Notes: generated by a model not told the origin, from the sequence alone. Positions 7,747 through 15,793 are shown, counted from the first letter of the stretch. The stretch is 31,520 nt of DNA from H17-190 sp034435615 (GCA_034435615.1 DAOTWZ010000061.1:1-31520), one strand, 5' to 3'. Program-made: numbers and translations.

Positions 7747-8400
7747 TCACTCGTCGCTTTTGGTCGTCATTTCGGAGGTCAGGTGACGCCTCAGGGCGGC
7801 GATGGCCCGGGCCTGCAGGGAGTAGACGGCCCTCTCGTGCTTCCCCAGCAGGCGGGCTACCTCTGGCAGGGTGAGCCCCACGAAGTAGTGGAGGACCAGC
7901 ACTTCCCGCTGCTCCGGCGTGAGGCGGGCCATCGCCTCCTTCAGGTCCAGACGCTCGATGACGGCCTCCGGCTCCCCGCTGATGGACGCTTCCTGCCCCT
8001 CCTCCGGCGGCTGCGGACGCTCCTCTCCTTCCCGGCGGAGGAAGCGCTGGGCCAGGCCCCTCAGGCCCGGCAGCCGGCGTCGCTCCGCCTGGAGACGGTC
8101 GCTGACGGTGTTGCGGGCTATGCGGTAGAGCCAGGCCAGGAGGGGCCTCCCGCGGTAGGTGTAGTTATGGATGCTGCGCACGGCCTCCATGAGAACGGTG
8201 GCGGCCACCTCCTCTGCCTCCTCCCTGTCCTGGAGGCGGGCGTAGGCGTAGCGGAAGAGCTTGCGGTAGTAGGCGTGGAAGATGTAGTCCCAGGCCTGGG
8301 GGGAGAAGGCCTTGGCCTGCTCCACCAGCTCCCGTTCGTCGGGGCTGCTCTCGTCTAGGGGTCGGGACATCGCCCCCTGGGGGCGCTGCGGGCCCTCCAT
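7747..8400 (-). CDS. ECF-type RNA polymerase sigma factor
   Basis: A 217-aa sigma-70 family protein with regions 2 and 4 only. Region 2 is visible as YYRKLFRYAYARLQDREEAEEV and the following AWLYRIARNTVSDRL; region 4 as LTPEQREVLVLHYFVGLTLPEVARLLGK, a normal helix-turn-helix. The linker between them is Pro/Glu-rich and long. Three start codons are possible: the ATG at 8409 lies within a TATAATG -10 box and is unlikely; 8400 would be a leaderless start about one base after the predicted transcript start; 8370 has only a G-rich site too close to the ATG. The downstream gene is its probable anti-sigma factor. The genes it controls are not visible, but autoregulation is usual. Confidence 0.9.
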   Translation of the reverse strand: MEGPQRPQGAMSRPLDESSPDERELVEQAKAFSPQAWDYIFHAYYRKLFRYAYARLQDREEAEEVAATVLMEAVRSIHNYTYRGRPLLAWLYRIARNTVSDRLQAERRRLPGLRGLAQRFLRREGEERPQPPEEGQEASISGEPEAVIERLDLKEAMARLTPEQREVLVLHYFVGLTLPEVARLLGKHERAVYSLQARAIAALRRHLTSEMTTKSDE

Positions 8401-8407
8401 GCCCCGC

Positions 8408-8413
8408 ATTATA
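8408..8413 (-). promoter_or_regulatory. -10 box (TATAAT) before the ECF sigma gene
   Basis: On the - strand a perfect TATAAT followed by G ends 8 bases before an ATG at 8400, so a transcript from here would begin almost at the start codon. No TTGACA-like -35 box is seen; the G-rich upstream hexamers could instead belong to an alternative sigma factor. Confidence 0.42.
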
Positions 8414-8489
8414 AGAGCGGGCAGGCCGGGAGTCCCCGCCGGGGGAGGGAGGGGGCGGGGCCCCCGGCCTGCCCGGTGCGATGACCGGT

Positions 8490-8978
8490 CTAGGGACGGC
8501 CGGGAGAGACCGGGGGCGCGGGAGGAACGGGGGGTATGCTCTCGGGCACCCGACCGCCCGCCTCCTCTGCCATCTGGCGGCCCTCCGCGGACGCCTCGTC
8601 GGCCTGGTCCAGCCCCTCCTGGGCCTCCTCTGGCAGCTCCAGCTCCTCCAGCCTCTCCCGGGCCGCCTCGGCGTTCCCGGAGCCCAGCCAGGCCTGCTCC
8701 GGCGTGTTGTTCCGTATGTTCTCCTGGGCCTCCTGTGGTAGCTGGTCTATGGGGACCAGGTTGAGGCCCTCGTCGTGGTTGCCTGCCCCCTCCCCGGCGA
8801 TGTCGAGGCCGTGGCCGCCGTTCTCGCTGGCGACGCCCGGCACCTGGGAGAGGACATCGTCGAACCCGGGGCCGCCCACGGCGCCGGAGACTCCCACCGC
8901 CGCGCTGGCCACCACCAGGCCGCCGGCGGCCGCCGCGGCCACCTTGGCCATCAGTCCGCTGAAGAGGGTCTCGAGCAT
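8490..8978 (-). CDS. Small membrane-anchored or secreted protein of unknown function
   Basis: A 162-aa protein I do not recognise. Residues 9-34 are an Ala/Val/Gly-rich hydrophobic segment that would be a signal anchor. The rest is acidic and helical, with DQLPQEAQENIRNNTPEQAWLG and LPEEAQEGLDQADEASAEG as loosely similar LPxEAQE segments, and the last 15 residues are Pro-rich. A good AGGAGGT (8986-8992) fixes the ATG at 8978 and makes an upstream in-frame ATG at 9008 unlikely. It sits 90 bp upstream of the ECF sigma gene on the same strand and shares with the anti-sigma protein the layout of one membrane helix plus a Pro-rich tail, so it may belong to the same signalling cassette. Confidence 0.65.
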   Translation of the reverse strand: MLETLFSGLMAKVAAAAAGGLVVASAAVGVSGAVGGPGFDDVLSQVPGVASENGGHGLDIAGEGAGNHDEGLNLVPIDQLPQEAQENIRNNTPEQAWLGSGNAEAARERLEELELPEEAQEGLDQADEASAEGRQMAEEAGGRVPESIPPVPPAPPVSPGRP

Positions 8979-9075
8979 CGGCCGCACCTCCTGCAGTCCT
9001 GTTTCCATTAGTGTCTATCCCCTCCGAGGGGCCGGACTCCTCGGCCTGCCGGCCCTGTAAAGGCCGGCCATGAAG

Positions 9076-9084
9076 TGCCATAAT
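9076..9084 (+). promoter_or_regulatory. Extended -10 promoter element
   Basis: TGC followed by CATAAT is an extended -10 match (TGn plus 5 of 6), 30 bp before the ATG at 9114. The region at -35 is poor, which is usual for extended -10 promoters. Confidence 0.4.
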
Positions 9085-9113
9085 AGGGCGGAAAACTGCA
9101 CAGGAGGGGAAGG

Positions 9114-9491
9114 ATGGCCAGCGAGAGGTTCGAGCAGGGCCTGTCGGTGCGAAGGCGCGTCCTGGGCGACGAATACGTGGACAGGGCGCTCCGCGAGGCG
9201 GACGACTTCTCCCGGCCCTTGCAGGAGCTGGTGACGGAGGTGGCCTGGGGGACGGTCTGGACGCGGCCGGGCCTCAGCCTGCGCGACCGCAGCCTGGTGA
9301 CAGTGGCCGCCCTGACCGCCCTGGGCCGCATCCACGAGCTGAAGATCCACATAGGAGCGGCCCTGCGCAACGGCGTGACCCGGGAGGAGCTGCGGGAGGT
9401 CTTCCTCCACCTGGGCATCTATGCCGGGATGCCGGCGGCCGTGGAGGCCTTCCGGACCGCCCGCGAGGTCTTCCAGGAGGGTTCGCGATGA
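9114..9491 (+). CDS. Carboxymuconolactone decarboxylase (PcaC) family protein
   Basis: A 125-aa, all-helical protein of the CMD/AhpD family. The match is to the PcaC side: a first half RRRVLGDEYVDRAL, then SLRDRSLVTVAALTALGRIHELKIHIGAALRNGVTREELREVFLHLGIYAGMPAAVEA split over the core helices. The conserved Glu/His pair of PcaC-like enzymes is present; the AhpD CxxC peroxidase motif is absent. Such enzymes decarboxylate gamma-carboxymuconolactone in protocatechuate breakdown, but many relatives act on other lactones or oxo acids. AGGAGGGGA precedes the ATG. The gene overlaps the next by four bases (ATGA), so the two are translationally coupled. Confidence 0.88.
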   Translation: MASERFEQGLSVRRRVLGDEYVDRALREADDFSRPLQELVTEVAWGTVWTRPGLSLRDRSLVTVAALTALGRIHELKIHIGAALRNGVTREELREVFLHLGIYAGMPAAVEAFRTAREVFQEGSR

Positions 9492-10396
9492 CGGACGCCG
9501 TGGGCTTCATCGGCCTGGGGCAGATGGGGAGCCGCATGGCCCGGCGGCTGCTGGAGCGGGGCTATTCCCTAGTGGTCTGCGACATCTCGCCCCGGGCACT
9601 GGCCCCCTTTCAGGAGATGGGCGTCCCCGTGGCCGGCAGCCCCCGTGAGGTGGGGGAGCGGTGCTCCATAGTGCTGGCCAGCCTGCCCACGCCCCAGAGC
9701 GTGGCCGAGGTGGCCCTGGGGGAGGGCGGCCTGCGGGAGGGGATGGCCCCGGGCTCCCTCTTCGTCGACCTGTCGACGACAGGGGTGGAGGTGGAGGAGC
9801 AGGTGGCCAGCGCCCTCGCGGCCCAGGGGATCGAATGCCTGGACGCCCCGGTGAGCGGCGGAGCACGGGGGGCGCAGGAGGGCACCCTCAGTATCATGGC
9901 CGCAGGGAGCCGGGCGGCCTTCGAGCGGGCCTATCCCCTGCTCCAGGTCATAGGACGCCACGTCTTCCACGTCTCCGACCGCCCCGGCCATGGACAGGCC
10001 CTGAAGCTGATAAACAACCTCCTCTCCGCCACCGCCATGGCCGCTACCTCGGAGGCGCTGGTGGTGGCCGCCAAGATGGGCCTCGACCCTGAGGAGGTGC
10101 TGCGCGTCCTCAACGTCAGCTCCGGCCGCAACACGGCCACCGAGGACAAGTTCCCCCGCGCCGTCCTCACCCGCCGCTTCGACTACGGCTTCCGGACGGA
10201 GCTCCTGCACAAGGACATCTCCCTGGCCAGCGCCCTGGCCCGACGGGCCGGCGTCCCCCTCATTGTGGGGCGGGCTGTGGAGCTGGTGTGGGAGCTGGCC
10301 ATGCGGGAGGGCCTGGCGGAGGAGGACTTCACCACCGTGGTCACCCTCTACGAGCGCTGGGGCGGTGCCGAGGTAGCGCACCGGGAGGCCAAATAA
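9488..10396 (+). CDS. NAD(P)-dependent beta-hydroxyacid dehydrogenase (3-hydroxyisobutyrate dehydrogenase family)
   Basis: A 302-aa two-domain dehydrogenase. It starts with the Rossmann motif GFIGLGQMGSRMARRLLERGY, has the substrate-binding DAPVSGGARGAQEGTLSIM segment and the catalytic lysine in GHGQALKLINNLL, and a helical C-terminal domain with the cofactor-end motif HKDISLA. Likely substrates are 3-hydroxyisobutyrate, tartronate semialdehyde or another small beta-hydroxyacid. It is coupled to the CMD-like gene through an ATGA overlap, so both probably act on successive intermediates of one catabolic route. Confidence 0.9.
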   Translation: MTDAVGFIGLGQMGSRMARRLLERGYSLVVCDISPRALAPFQEMGVPVAGSPREVGERCSIVLASLPTPQSVAEVALGEGGLREGMAPGSLFVDLSTTGVEVEEQVASALAAQGIECLDAPVSGGARGAQEGTLSIMAAGSRAAFERAYPLLQVIGRHVFHVSDRPGHGQALKLINNLLSATAMAATSEALVVAAKMGLDPEEVLRVLNVSSGRNTATEDKFPRAVLTRRFDYGFRTELLHKDISLASALARRAGVPLIVGRAVELVWELAMREGLAEEDFTTVVTLYERWGGAEVAHREAK

Positions 10397-10505
10397 AGAG
10401 GAGAAGGGAGAAGGAGGAAAAGCGGCCGCGCCCGCCGGCGCCCATAGATGCCGCCGCGAGGGATGGTTTTACGTCTCGGGTGGGGGCTGGCCGCCGCCTC
10501 CGCTA

Positions 10506-10534
10506 TTGCTATTACCGCACCTGGCCGATAGCAT
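10506..10534 (+). promoter_or_regulatory. Possible promoter of the 3-hydroxybutyryl-CoA dehydrogenase gene
   Basis: TTGCTA (10506-10511), a 17-bp spacer and TAGCAT (10529-10534) lie in the 247-bp non-coding stretch 10397-10643. Both boxes match the consensus at 4 of 6 positions. Nothing else clear is seen in that stretch. Confidence 0.35.
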
Positions 10535-10643
10535 CTCCCTATAGCAGGGCCGCGGCGGGGGCGCCCGTGGTCAGGGGAAGGGGAGGGCCGGGACGGCGCC
10601 GGCCGCCGCTGGTGCCCAGCGGTAAGCCAGGCGGAGGTGAACC

Positions 10644-11504
10644 ATGGAGATCAGGCATGTGGGCGTGGTGGGCTGCGGCATCATGGGCGGCGGCATCGTC
10701 CACGTCTGCGCCGTCCACGGCTACGACGTCACCGTGGTGGAGGCGGACGAGGAGCGGCTCCAGAAGGGGCTGGACGGCCTCTATCGAGGGCTGGCGCGCG
10801 AGGTGGAGAGGGGGCGGCTCACAGAGGAGCAGCTACAGCGGGCCTGGGGCCGCATCAGCGGCAGCACCGACCTGAACGCGGTGGCCGACTGTGACCTGGT
10901 CATCGAGGCGGTGGTGGAGGACCTGGACGTCAAAAAGGCCCTCTTCGCCGAGCTGGGCCGCATCTGTCGGCCGGAGACCATCCTGGCCACCAATACCTCC
11001 TCCCTCTCTCTGAGCGCCCTGGCCGGCGCCTCCCGCCGGCCGGACCGGGTCATCGGCATCCACTTCTTCAACCCGCCCACTGTGCTGCGGCTGGTGGAGG
11101 TCATATCGTCCGAGAGCACCTCGGCGGAGACCATCGAGGCGGCCATGGAGTTCTGCGACTCCATAGACCGCCTGACGGTGCGGACGGTGGACAGCCCGGG
11201 CTTCATCGTCAACCGCCTGCTGGTGCCCTTCATCTTCGACGCCATCCGGATGGTGGAGAGCGGCATCGCCAGCGCCGAGGACATAGACCGGGCCTGTCGT
11301 TTCGGCCTCAATCACGCCATGGGGCCCATCGCCACCGCCGACCTCATCGGGCTGGACACCCTCCTCCAGATAAGCGAGTCCATGTTCGAGGCCTACGGGG
11401 AGCCCCGCTTCAAGGCGCCCACCTCGCTGCGGCGGCTCGTCTCCCTGGGCCACCTGGGGCGCAAGACCGGCAAGGGCTTCTACGACTACACTCCCAGGGA
11501 GTGA
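10644..11504 (+). CDS. hbd: 3-hydroxybutyryl-CoA dehydrogenase
   Basis: A 286-aa single-function 3-hydroxyacyl-CoA dehydrogenase (FadB/PaaH/Hbd family) catalysing NAD(P)-dependent oxidation of 3-hydroxyacyl-CoA. Visible are the Rossmann motif GVVGCGIMGGGIVHVCA, the Ser of LATNTSSLSLS, the catalytic His of GIHFFNPP with the partner Glu of VEVISSE, and the Asn of GFIVNRLLVPF. It ends with the family's GLGHLGRKTGKGFYDY-like sequence. The length is that of the clostridial-type monofunctional enzyme. GGAGGTGA stands before the ATG. It could work with the enoyl-CoA hydratases on the opposite strand just downstream. Confidence 0.93.
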   Translation: MEIRHVGVVGCGIMGGGIVHVCAVHGYDVTVVEADEERLQKGLDGLYRGLAREVERGRLTEEQLQRAWGRISGSTDLNAVADCDLVIEAVVEDLDVKKALFAELGRICRPETILATNTSSLSLSALAGASRRPDRVIGIHFFNPPTVLRLVEVISSESTSAETIEAAMEFCDSIDRLTVRTVDSPGFIVNRLLVPFIFDAIRMVESGIASAEDIDRACRFGLNHAMGPIATADLIGLDTLLQISESMFEAYGEPRFKAPTSLRRLVSLGHLGRKTGKGFYDYTPRE

Positions 11505-11526
11505 GGCGGCCGCCCGCTCCCTGGCC

Positions 11527-12435
11527 TCAGGCCGGGCCGAAGGCGGGCAGGACGGCCCGGGCGAAGAGGCGAAGGCCGGCCCGGTCCTCCGGCAGCCCCG
11601 GGAAGAGGAGGAAGAACCAGGTGACGCCCAGCTCCACGTAACGCTGGAGCTGGGCTATGCAACGCTCCGGCGTCCCCAGGATCACGCTGGCCGACCGGGG
11701 GCGGTAGCGCTCCCGGGCCGCTTCTACGGCGGCATCGTTGCCACCGATGAGGACGGTGGCGTTGTGGGAGAGGCCGAGGGCGGCCGGGTGACGCCCCTCC
11801 TCCTGACAGTAGCGGGCCAGGAGCGCCTTCGTCTCCGCCCACTCCTCCGGGGGGAGGTCGAAGCCGACGTTGCAGAGGTCGGCGGCGCGGGCCACCGTGC
11901 GCAGGAGGAGGCGTCGCCCGTGGCCGCCGATGAGGACGGGCGGGCCGCCCGCCTGGGCCGGCCGCGGCTCCCCGGGCCCCCTGACCCGGCCGTAGAAGCG
12001 GCTGACGAACTCCCCCTCCTGGCCCGACCAGAGGAAGCGCATGACCCGCAGGCCGTCCTCCAGGCGGGCCAGACGCTCCGCAAGGGGGCGCCAGGGGAGG
12101 CCGGAGGCCTCGTGATCGTCGCGGCTGCCACCAGCCCCCACCCCCAGGACGAGGCGCCCGCCGGACAGGGCGTCCAGGGTGGCGGCCATCTTGGCCAGCA
12201 CCGCCGGGTGGCGGTAGTCCCAGGCCAGCACTAGGGGGACGGGACGCAGACGGGACGTCAGCGCCGTCAGGGCGGTGAGGGCCGTCCAGCACTCCAGGCA
12301 GGGCGCCGCCAGCAGGTCGTACAGAGAGGCGCCAGCGTAGCCCAGGCGGTCCGCCTCTCGCCAGAGGGAGAGGAGCTGAGGGAAGGTCATCCTCGCCTGA
12401 TGGAGGCGAACGACGAAGTGGACGCCGCGCGACAC
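11527..12435 (-). CDS. LLM-class (luciferase-like) flavin/F420-dependent oxidoreductase
   Basis: A 302-aa TIM-barrel protein of the bacterial luciferase family. Recognisable segments are WREADRLGYAGASLYD after the first strand, LGVGAGGSRDDHEASGLP (the usual GAGW-like loop) and PPVLIGGHGRRLL before the AADLCN strand. Most actinobacterial and chloroflexotal members with this pattern use F420, but FMN use cannot be excluded. The only start in frame is GTG at 12435. It is the last gene of a five-gene - strand row of acyl-CoA and SDR enzymes, so it probably oxidises or oxygenates an intermediate of that pathway. The tandem TALTALTALT in the N-terminal third is a small internal repeat. Confidence 0.87.
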   Translation of the reverse strand: MSRGVHFVVRLHQARMTFPQLLSLWREADRLGYAGASLYDLLAAPCLECWTALTALTALTSRLRPVPLVLAWDYRHPAVLAKMAATLDALSGGRLVLGVGAGGSRDDHEASGLPWRPLAERLARLEDGLRVMRFLWSGQEGEFVSRFYGRVRGPGEPRPAQAGGPPVLIGGHGRRLLLRTVARAADLCNVGFDLPPEEWAETKALLARYCQEEGRHPAALGLSHNATVLIGGNDAAVEAARERYRPRSASVILGTPERCIAQLQRYVELGVTWFFLLFPGLPEDRAGLRLFARAVLPAFGPA

Positions 12436-12487
12436 GGCCCATTGTTGCCCCGCGCCGGCGGGGCGTCAAGGCCAGGGGGCCCGGCGG

Positions 12488-13321
12488 TCAGCGGCCGCTG
12501 AAGCGGGGCTTCCGCTTCTCCACGAAGGCCCGCACCGCCTCCACGTGGTCCTCCGTCTGGCGGGCGATGTTGAAGGCCCGCTGGGACATGAGGACGCTCT
12601 CGGCGAAGGTGGACTCGGCGGAATGGATCATCACCCGCTTCATGAGGGCGGCGGCGATAGGGGCGGCGTAATCGGCGATGCGCCGCGCCAGGGCCAGCGC
12701 CTCCGGCAGCAACTGCTCGTGGGGCACCACTCGCGAGACGAGGCCGATGCGCTCCGCTCGATGGGCGTCTATGACGTCGCCGGTGAGGGCCAGCTCCAGG
12801 GCGTTGCTGAGCCCCACCACCTGGGGAAGCAGAAAGGCGCTGCCGTCCTCCGGCACCAGTCCCCGCCGCACGAAGACGTGGCCGAACTTGGCCCTCTCAG
12901 AGGCGATGCGGATATCGCAGGCCAGGGCCAGCCCCAGGCCGGCGCCGGCCGCCGCCCCGTTGATGGCGCCGATGACCGGCTTGGGGTGCTCCCGCAGCAG
13001 GCAGACTACGCGCTGCACAGCGTTCAGGGGAGGGCGCACCGCCACCTGGAAGCGCTGCTCCTGGCGGTAGGCCATAGCGCCGATGTTGCCGATGCCGCCC
13101 CGCTCCGCCATCTCCTTCACGTTGGCGCCTGAGCAGAAGCCCGGGTCTTCCCCCGTGAGGACGATGACACGCGCCCCGTCGTCCTCCTCCAGGGCCGTCA
13201 GCTCCTGGACCAGCTCCAGCCCCATGGTCAGGTTCCAGGCGTTGAGGGTGGGCGGGTCGTACAGCTTTAGGACGACGATGTCCTCCTGGCGCTCCACCTT
13301 CAGGAACTGGTAATCGGTCAC
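12488..13321 (-). CDS. Enoyl-CoA hydratase/isomerase family protein, PaaG-like
   Basis: A 277-aa crotonase-fold protein. The oxyanion-hole segments are FCSGANVKEM and INGAAAGAGLGLALACDIRIAS. The usual first glutamate of hydratases is replaced (FGHVFVRRGLVPEDG), whereas an acidic residue is kept in the PED/PDS position where PaaG-type isomerases have their catalytic Asp. An isomerase of the 1,2-epoxyphenylacetyl-CoA or dienoyl-CoA type is therefore more likely than a plain hydratase. The GTG start at 13321 has GGAGGT five bases upstream. It lies between the SDR and the LLM gene in the same operon. Confidence 0.9.
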   Translation of the reverse strand: MTDYQFLKVERQEDIVVLKLYDPPTLNAWNLTMGLELVQELTALEEDDGARVIVLTGEDPGFCSGANVKEMAERGGIGNIGAMAYRQEQRFQVAVRPPLNAVQRVVCLLREHPKPVIGAINGAAAGAGLGLALACDIRIASERAKFGHVFVRRGLVPEDGSAFLLPQVVGLSNALELALTGDVIDAHRAERIGLVSRVVPHEQLLPEALALARRIADYAAPIAAALMKRVMIHSAESTFAESVLMSQRAFNIARQTEDHVEAVRAFVEKRKPRFSGR

Positions 13322-13382
13322 AGGGCACCTCCCTCGGCCGGACGCATGGGGACGCCTTCCTCCCCGCCTCCTGGCCGCTGCC

Positions 13383-14174
13383 TCAGGTGACGACGTGGGT
13401 CAGGCCGCCGTCCACTATCAGGATCTGGCCGGTGATGAAGCCGGCATCGTCGGAGAGGAGGAAGGCGGTGGCGGCGGCCACCTCCTCCACCAGCCCCAGC
13501 CGGCGCAGGGGCACTACCTGGGCCCTGCGGGCCGCTATCTCGGGGTCGCGCAGGTGGGCTGACATGTCGGTGGGGACGGAGCCCGGCGCCACGGCGTTGA
13601 CCCGTATGCCGTAGGGGCCCAGCTCCGCCGCCATGGCCAGGGTGAGGCCCCAGATGCCGGCCTTGGCGGCGTTGTATTCCGCCCCCGTCACCGGCAACCC
13701 CACTACCGTCCCGGCGATGGAGGTCATGTTGACGATGCTTCCCTTGATCCCCTTCTCCATCATGTGCACGGCTACGTATTTGGAGCAGAGGAAGGGCCCC
13801 CGCACGTTGACGGTCATGATGTCGTCCCAGCGGGAGGTGGGCGTCTCCCAGAAGGGCTGGTGCTGCTTGGCCGGTTGCATGATACCGGCGTTGTTGACCA
13901 GGTGGTGGATCTCGCCCAGCTCGCGGATGGCCTGCTCCACCATGCCGGCCACCTGCTCCTCGTCCCGCATGTCTACCTGGATGGCGATGGCCTGCCGGCC
14001 CATGGCCTTGATGCTGTCCGCCACCTCCTGGGCGGCGTCGGCCCGGGAGACGTAGGTGAAGGCGACGTCCGCCCCCTCCTGGGCCAGCCGCAGGGCGATG
14101 GCGCGGCCAAGGCCGCGACTGCCGCCGGTGACGAGGGCCTTCCTCCCCTGGAAGCGGGCGATAGCTGCTGTCAT
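13383..14174 (-). CDS. Short-chain dehydrogenase/reductase (SDR)
   Basis: A 263-aa classical SDR. It shows the cofactor motif VTGGSRGLGRAIA, the NNAG motif, the catalytic Ser in NMTSIAG and YNAAK for the Tyr/Lys pair, and ends with ITGQILIVDGG, the usual C-terminal strand. An Asn in the place after the Tyr is normal. The residue after the second strand (YVSRADA) leans to NADP(H). Members act on 3-oxoacyl chains, sugars or cyclic alcohols; the position between an alpha/beta hydrolase and a PaaG-like isomerase suggests a 3-hydroxyacyl-CoA or ring-alcohol substrate. Its start lies 29 bp after the hydrolase gene. Confidence 0.92.
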   Translation of the reverse strand: MTAAIARFQGRKALVTGGSRGLGRAIALRLAQEGADVAFTYVSRADAAQEVADSIKAMGRQAIAIQVDMRDEEQVAGMVEQAIRELGEIHHLVNNAGIMQPAKQHQPFWETPTSRWDDIMTVNVRGPFLCSKYVAVHMMEKGIKGSIVNMTSIAGTVVGLPVTGAEYNAAKAGIWGLTLAMAAELGPYGIRVNAVAPGSVPTDMSAHLRDPEIAARRAQVVPLRRLGLVEEVAAATAFLLSDDAGFITGQILIVDGGLTHVVT

Positions 14175-14203
14175 GGGGCTGCTCTGTCCTCCTTTCCCCT
14201 CTT

Positions 14204-14983
14204 TTACAGGCCTATCTCTCTCAGAAAGTCCAGGATGGCCCTGTTGAACTCCTCGGGGGCGTCGATGTTGCAGGCGTGGCAGGCGCCCGGCAGTATCACC
14301 TTACGGGCGTTGGGTATGCGGCTGGCCATATATTCGGTGGCGCCCAGGAAGGGGCGGTCATGCTCGCCGCACATGACCAGGGTGGGCACCTGGATCTGGG
14401 GTAGCACCTCCAGCCCCCAGGCGGTGGACATGACCCGCCGGGCGACGTTGGCCAGGCCCCGCGGGTCCAGCTTCAACATTTCGATGTGGGAGGTGTAGTA
14501 ATCGTCGGTGGCGAAGGCGCTGTGGGCGAAGGCATACATGCCGCCCTGCTCCAGCAGCTCGGCCCGCTCTATGCACTCCCTTTCCCACTGACGCCGCCGC
14601 TCCTCGCTGCGGTAGCCGGGCCCGGTGTCGATGAGGATGAGAGCGCGCACCATCTCGGGATGGAGGCGGTAGAAGTGGATAGCCAGGTAGCCCCCCAGAG
14701 AGAGGCCGCCCACCACCGCCTGCTCCACCCCCAGGTGGCGCAGCAGACCGTGGATGTCCTCGATAGCGATCTCCAGGGAGTAGTCCTCCGGGGAGGGGGG
14801 CGACTCGCTCTGTCCCTGGCCGCGGTAATCGAAGAGGATCAGGCGGTAGCGCTGGGAGAGGGCCGGCACCTGGGGCCGCCACATGGCGGTGGTGCCGGCG
14901 AAGCCTTCCATGAGGAGCACGGGGAAGCCCTGACCGTGCTCCTCATAATAGAGCTGGACGCCGTTGACCGTCGCCTTGGGCAT
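14204..14983 (-). CDS. Alpha/beta hydrolase (3-oxoadipate enol-lactonase-like)
   Basis: A 259-aa alpha/beta hydrolase. The nucleophile elbow is GLSLGG (Ser95); the acid is in CGEHDRPF and the histidine in GACHACNID. The N-terminal pattern and FDYRGQGQSE resemble PcaD and related lactonases or C-C hydrolases. One oddity: the oxyanion-hole motif after the third strand, normally HGF/HGG, reads MEGFAG, so the His is a Glu. It follows the enoyl-CoA hydratase by 42 bp and precedes the SDR by 29 bp. A ring-cleavage or lactone hydrolase role is inferred from context only. Confidence 0.88.
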   Translation of the reverse strand: MPKATVNGVQLYYEEHGQGFPVLLMEGFAGTTAMWRPQVPALSQRYRLILFDYRGQGQSESPPSPEDYSLEIAIEDIHGLLRHLGVEQAVVGGLSLGGYLAIHFYRLHPEMVRALILIDTGPGYRSEERRRQWERECIERAELLEQGGMYAFAHSAFATDDYYTSHIEMLKLDPRGLANVARRVMSTAWGLEVLPQIQVPTLVMCGEHDRPFLGATEYMASRIPNARKVILPGACHACNIDAPEEFNRAILDFLREIGL

Positions 14984-15025
14984 CTCCTCTCCTCCCTTTC
15001 CGGGCTGGCGGTGCCAGCCCTCTCT

Positions 15026-15793
15026 CTAGCGACGCTGGAAGACGGGCGGCCGACGCTCCACGAAGGCCCGCAGGGACTCCTTCATGTCCTCGGAGTCCCG
15101 CAGCAGCCGCTCGAGCTGGCGGGCCTGCTCCCGCACCTCCTGGGGCACCTGCTGCCTTCTGAGGGCGCGCACCAGGCGCAGATTGTAGTCCACGGCCAGG
15201 GGCGGACGCTCCAGCATCTCCTGGGCGAAGGCGAGGGCCGTCTCCATGAGCTTCTCCGGCTCTGCCAGGCGGTTGACGAAGCCCACCTGATAGGCGCGCT
15301 CGCCGCTGAGGGGCCAGCCGGCGGCCAGCTCGGCGGCGATGGCCCATGGCAGGTTCTCCCGCGTCAGCACCATGTCCCAGCCAGCGATGCCGCCCCGCAC
15401 CACCTCGGTGAGCTGGAAGACGGCGTTGGGCACGGCGATGCGGAAGTCGGCCTTGCTGGCCAGGAAGAAGCCACCGCCCAGGGCGTAGCCGTTGACGGCG
15501 GCGATGGTGGGCTTCTCCAGCTCCTCGTGCCAGAAGGGGTCGCGGAGGGGGATCTGGGGCAGCTCCAGGCTGGCCGTGCCGGTCTCCAGCCGCTCCTTGA
15601 TGTCCAGTCCGGCGCAGAAGCTGTTGCCAGTGCCGGTGAGGATGGCCACCCAGGCGTCGTCATCGGCAGCGAAGCGCTGCCAGGACTCGGCCAGGCCCAT
15701 GAGGAGCTCGCGGCCCATGGCGTTGCGTCGTTCGGGGCGGTTCATGGTGATGATGGCGATGTGCCCCCGCTTCTCGTATAGCACGACGGACAT
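15026..15793 (-). CDS. Enoyl-CoA hydratase/isomerase family protein
   Basis: A 255-aa crotonase-fold protein. Oxyanion-hole segments are FCAGLDIKERL and VNGYALGGGFFLASKADFRIA; a glutamate is kept at the first catalytic position (FQLTEVVRGG), but the second catalytic Glu is not obvious (IAGWDMVL). The ATG at 15793 has AGGAGGAG at 15798-15805; the in-frame ATG at 15832 lies inside the -10 box and is not used. It is the first gene of a five-gene row (hydratase, hydrolase, SDR, PaaG-like, LLM) with gaps of 29-61 bp. Confidence 0.9.
   Translation of the reverse strand: MSVVLYEKRGHIAIITMNRPERRNAMGRELLMGLAESWQRFAADDDAWVAILTGTGNSFCAGLDIKERLETGTASLELPQIPLRDPFWHEELEKPTIAAVNGYALGGGFFLASKADFRIAVPNAVFQLTEVVRGGIAGWDMVLTRENLPWAIAAELAAGWPLSGERAYQVGFVNRLAEPEKLMETALAFAQEMLERPPLAVDYNLRLVRALRRQQVPQEVREQARQLERLLRDSEDMKESLRAFVERRPPVFQRR

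Noticed and set aside
9114..9491. Possible AhpD-type peroxidase with CxxC or Sec
   Set aside because: The frame has no CxxC and no in-frame UGA; it matches the PcaC branch instead.
10397..10643. Possible small gene or RNA in the gap before hbd
   Set aside because: No short frame with a Shine-Dalgarno or conserved look was found, and no tRNA-like folding is evident; only a weak promoter pair is noted.
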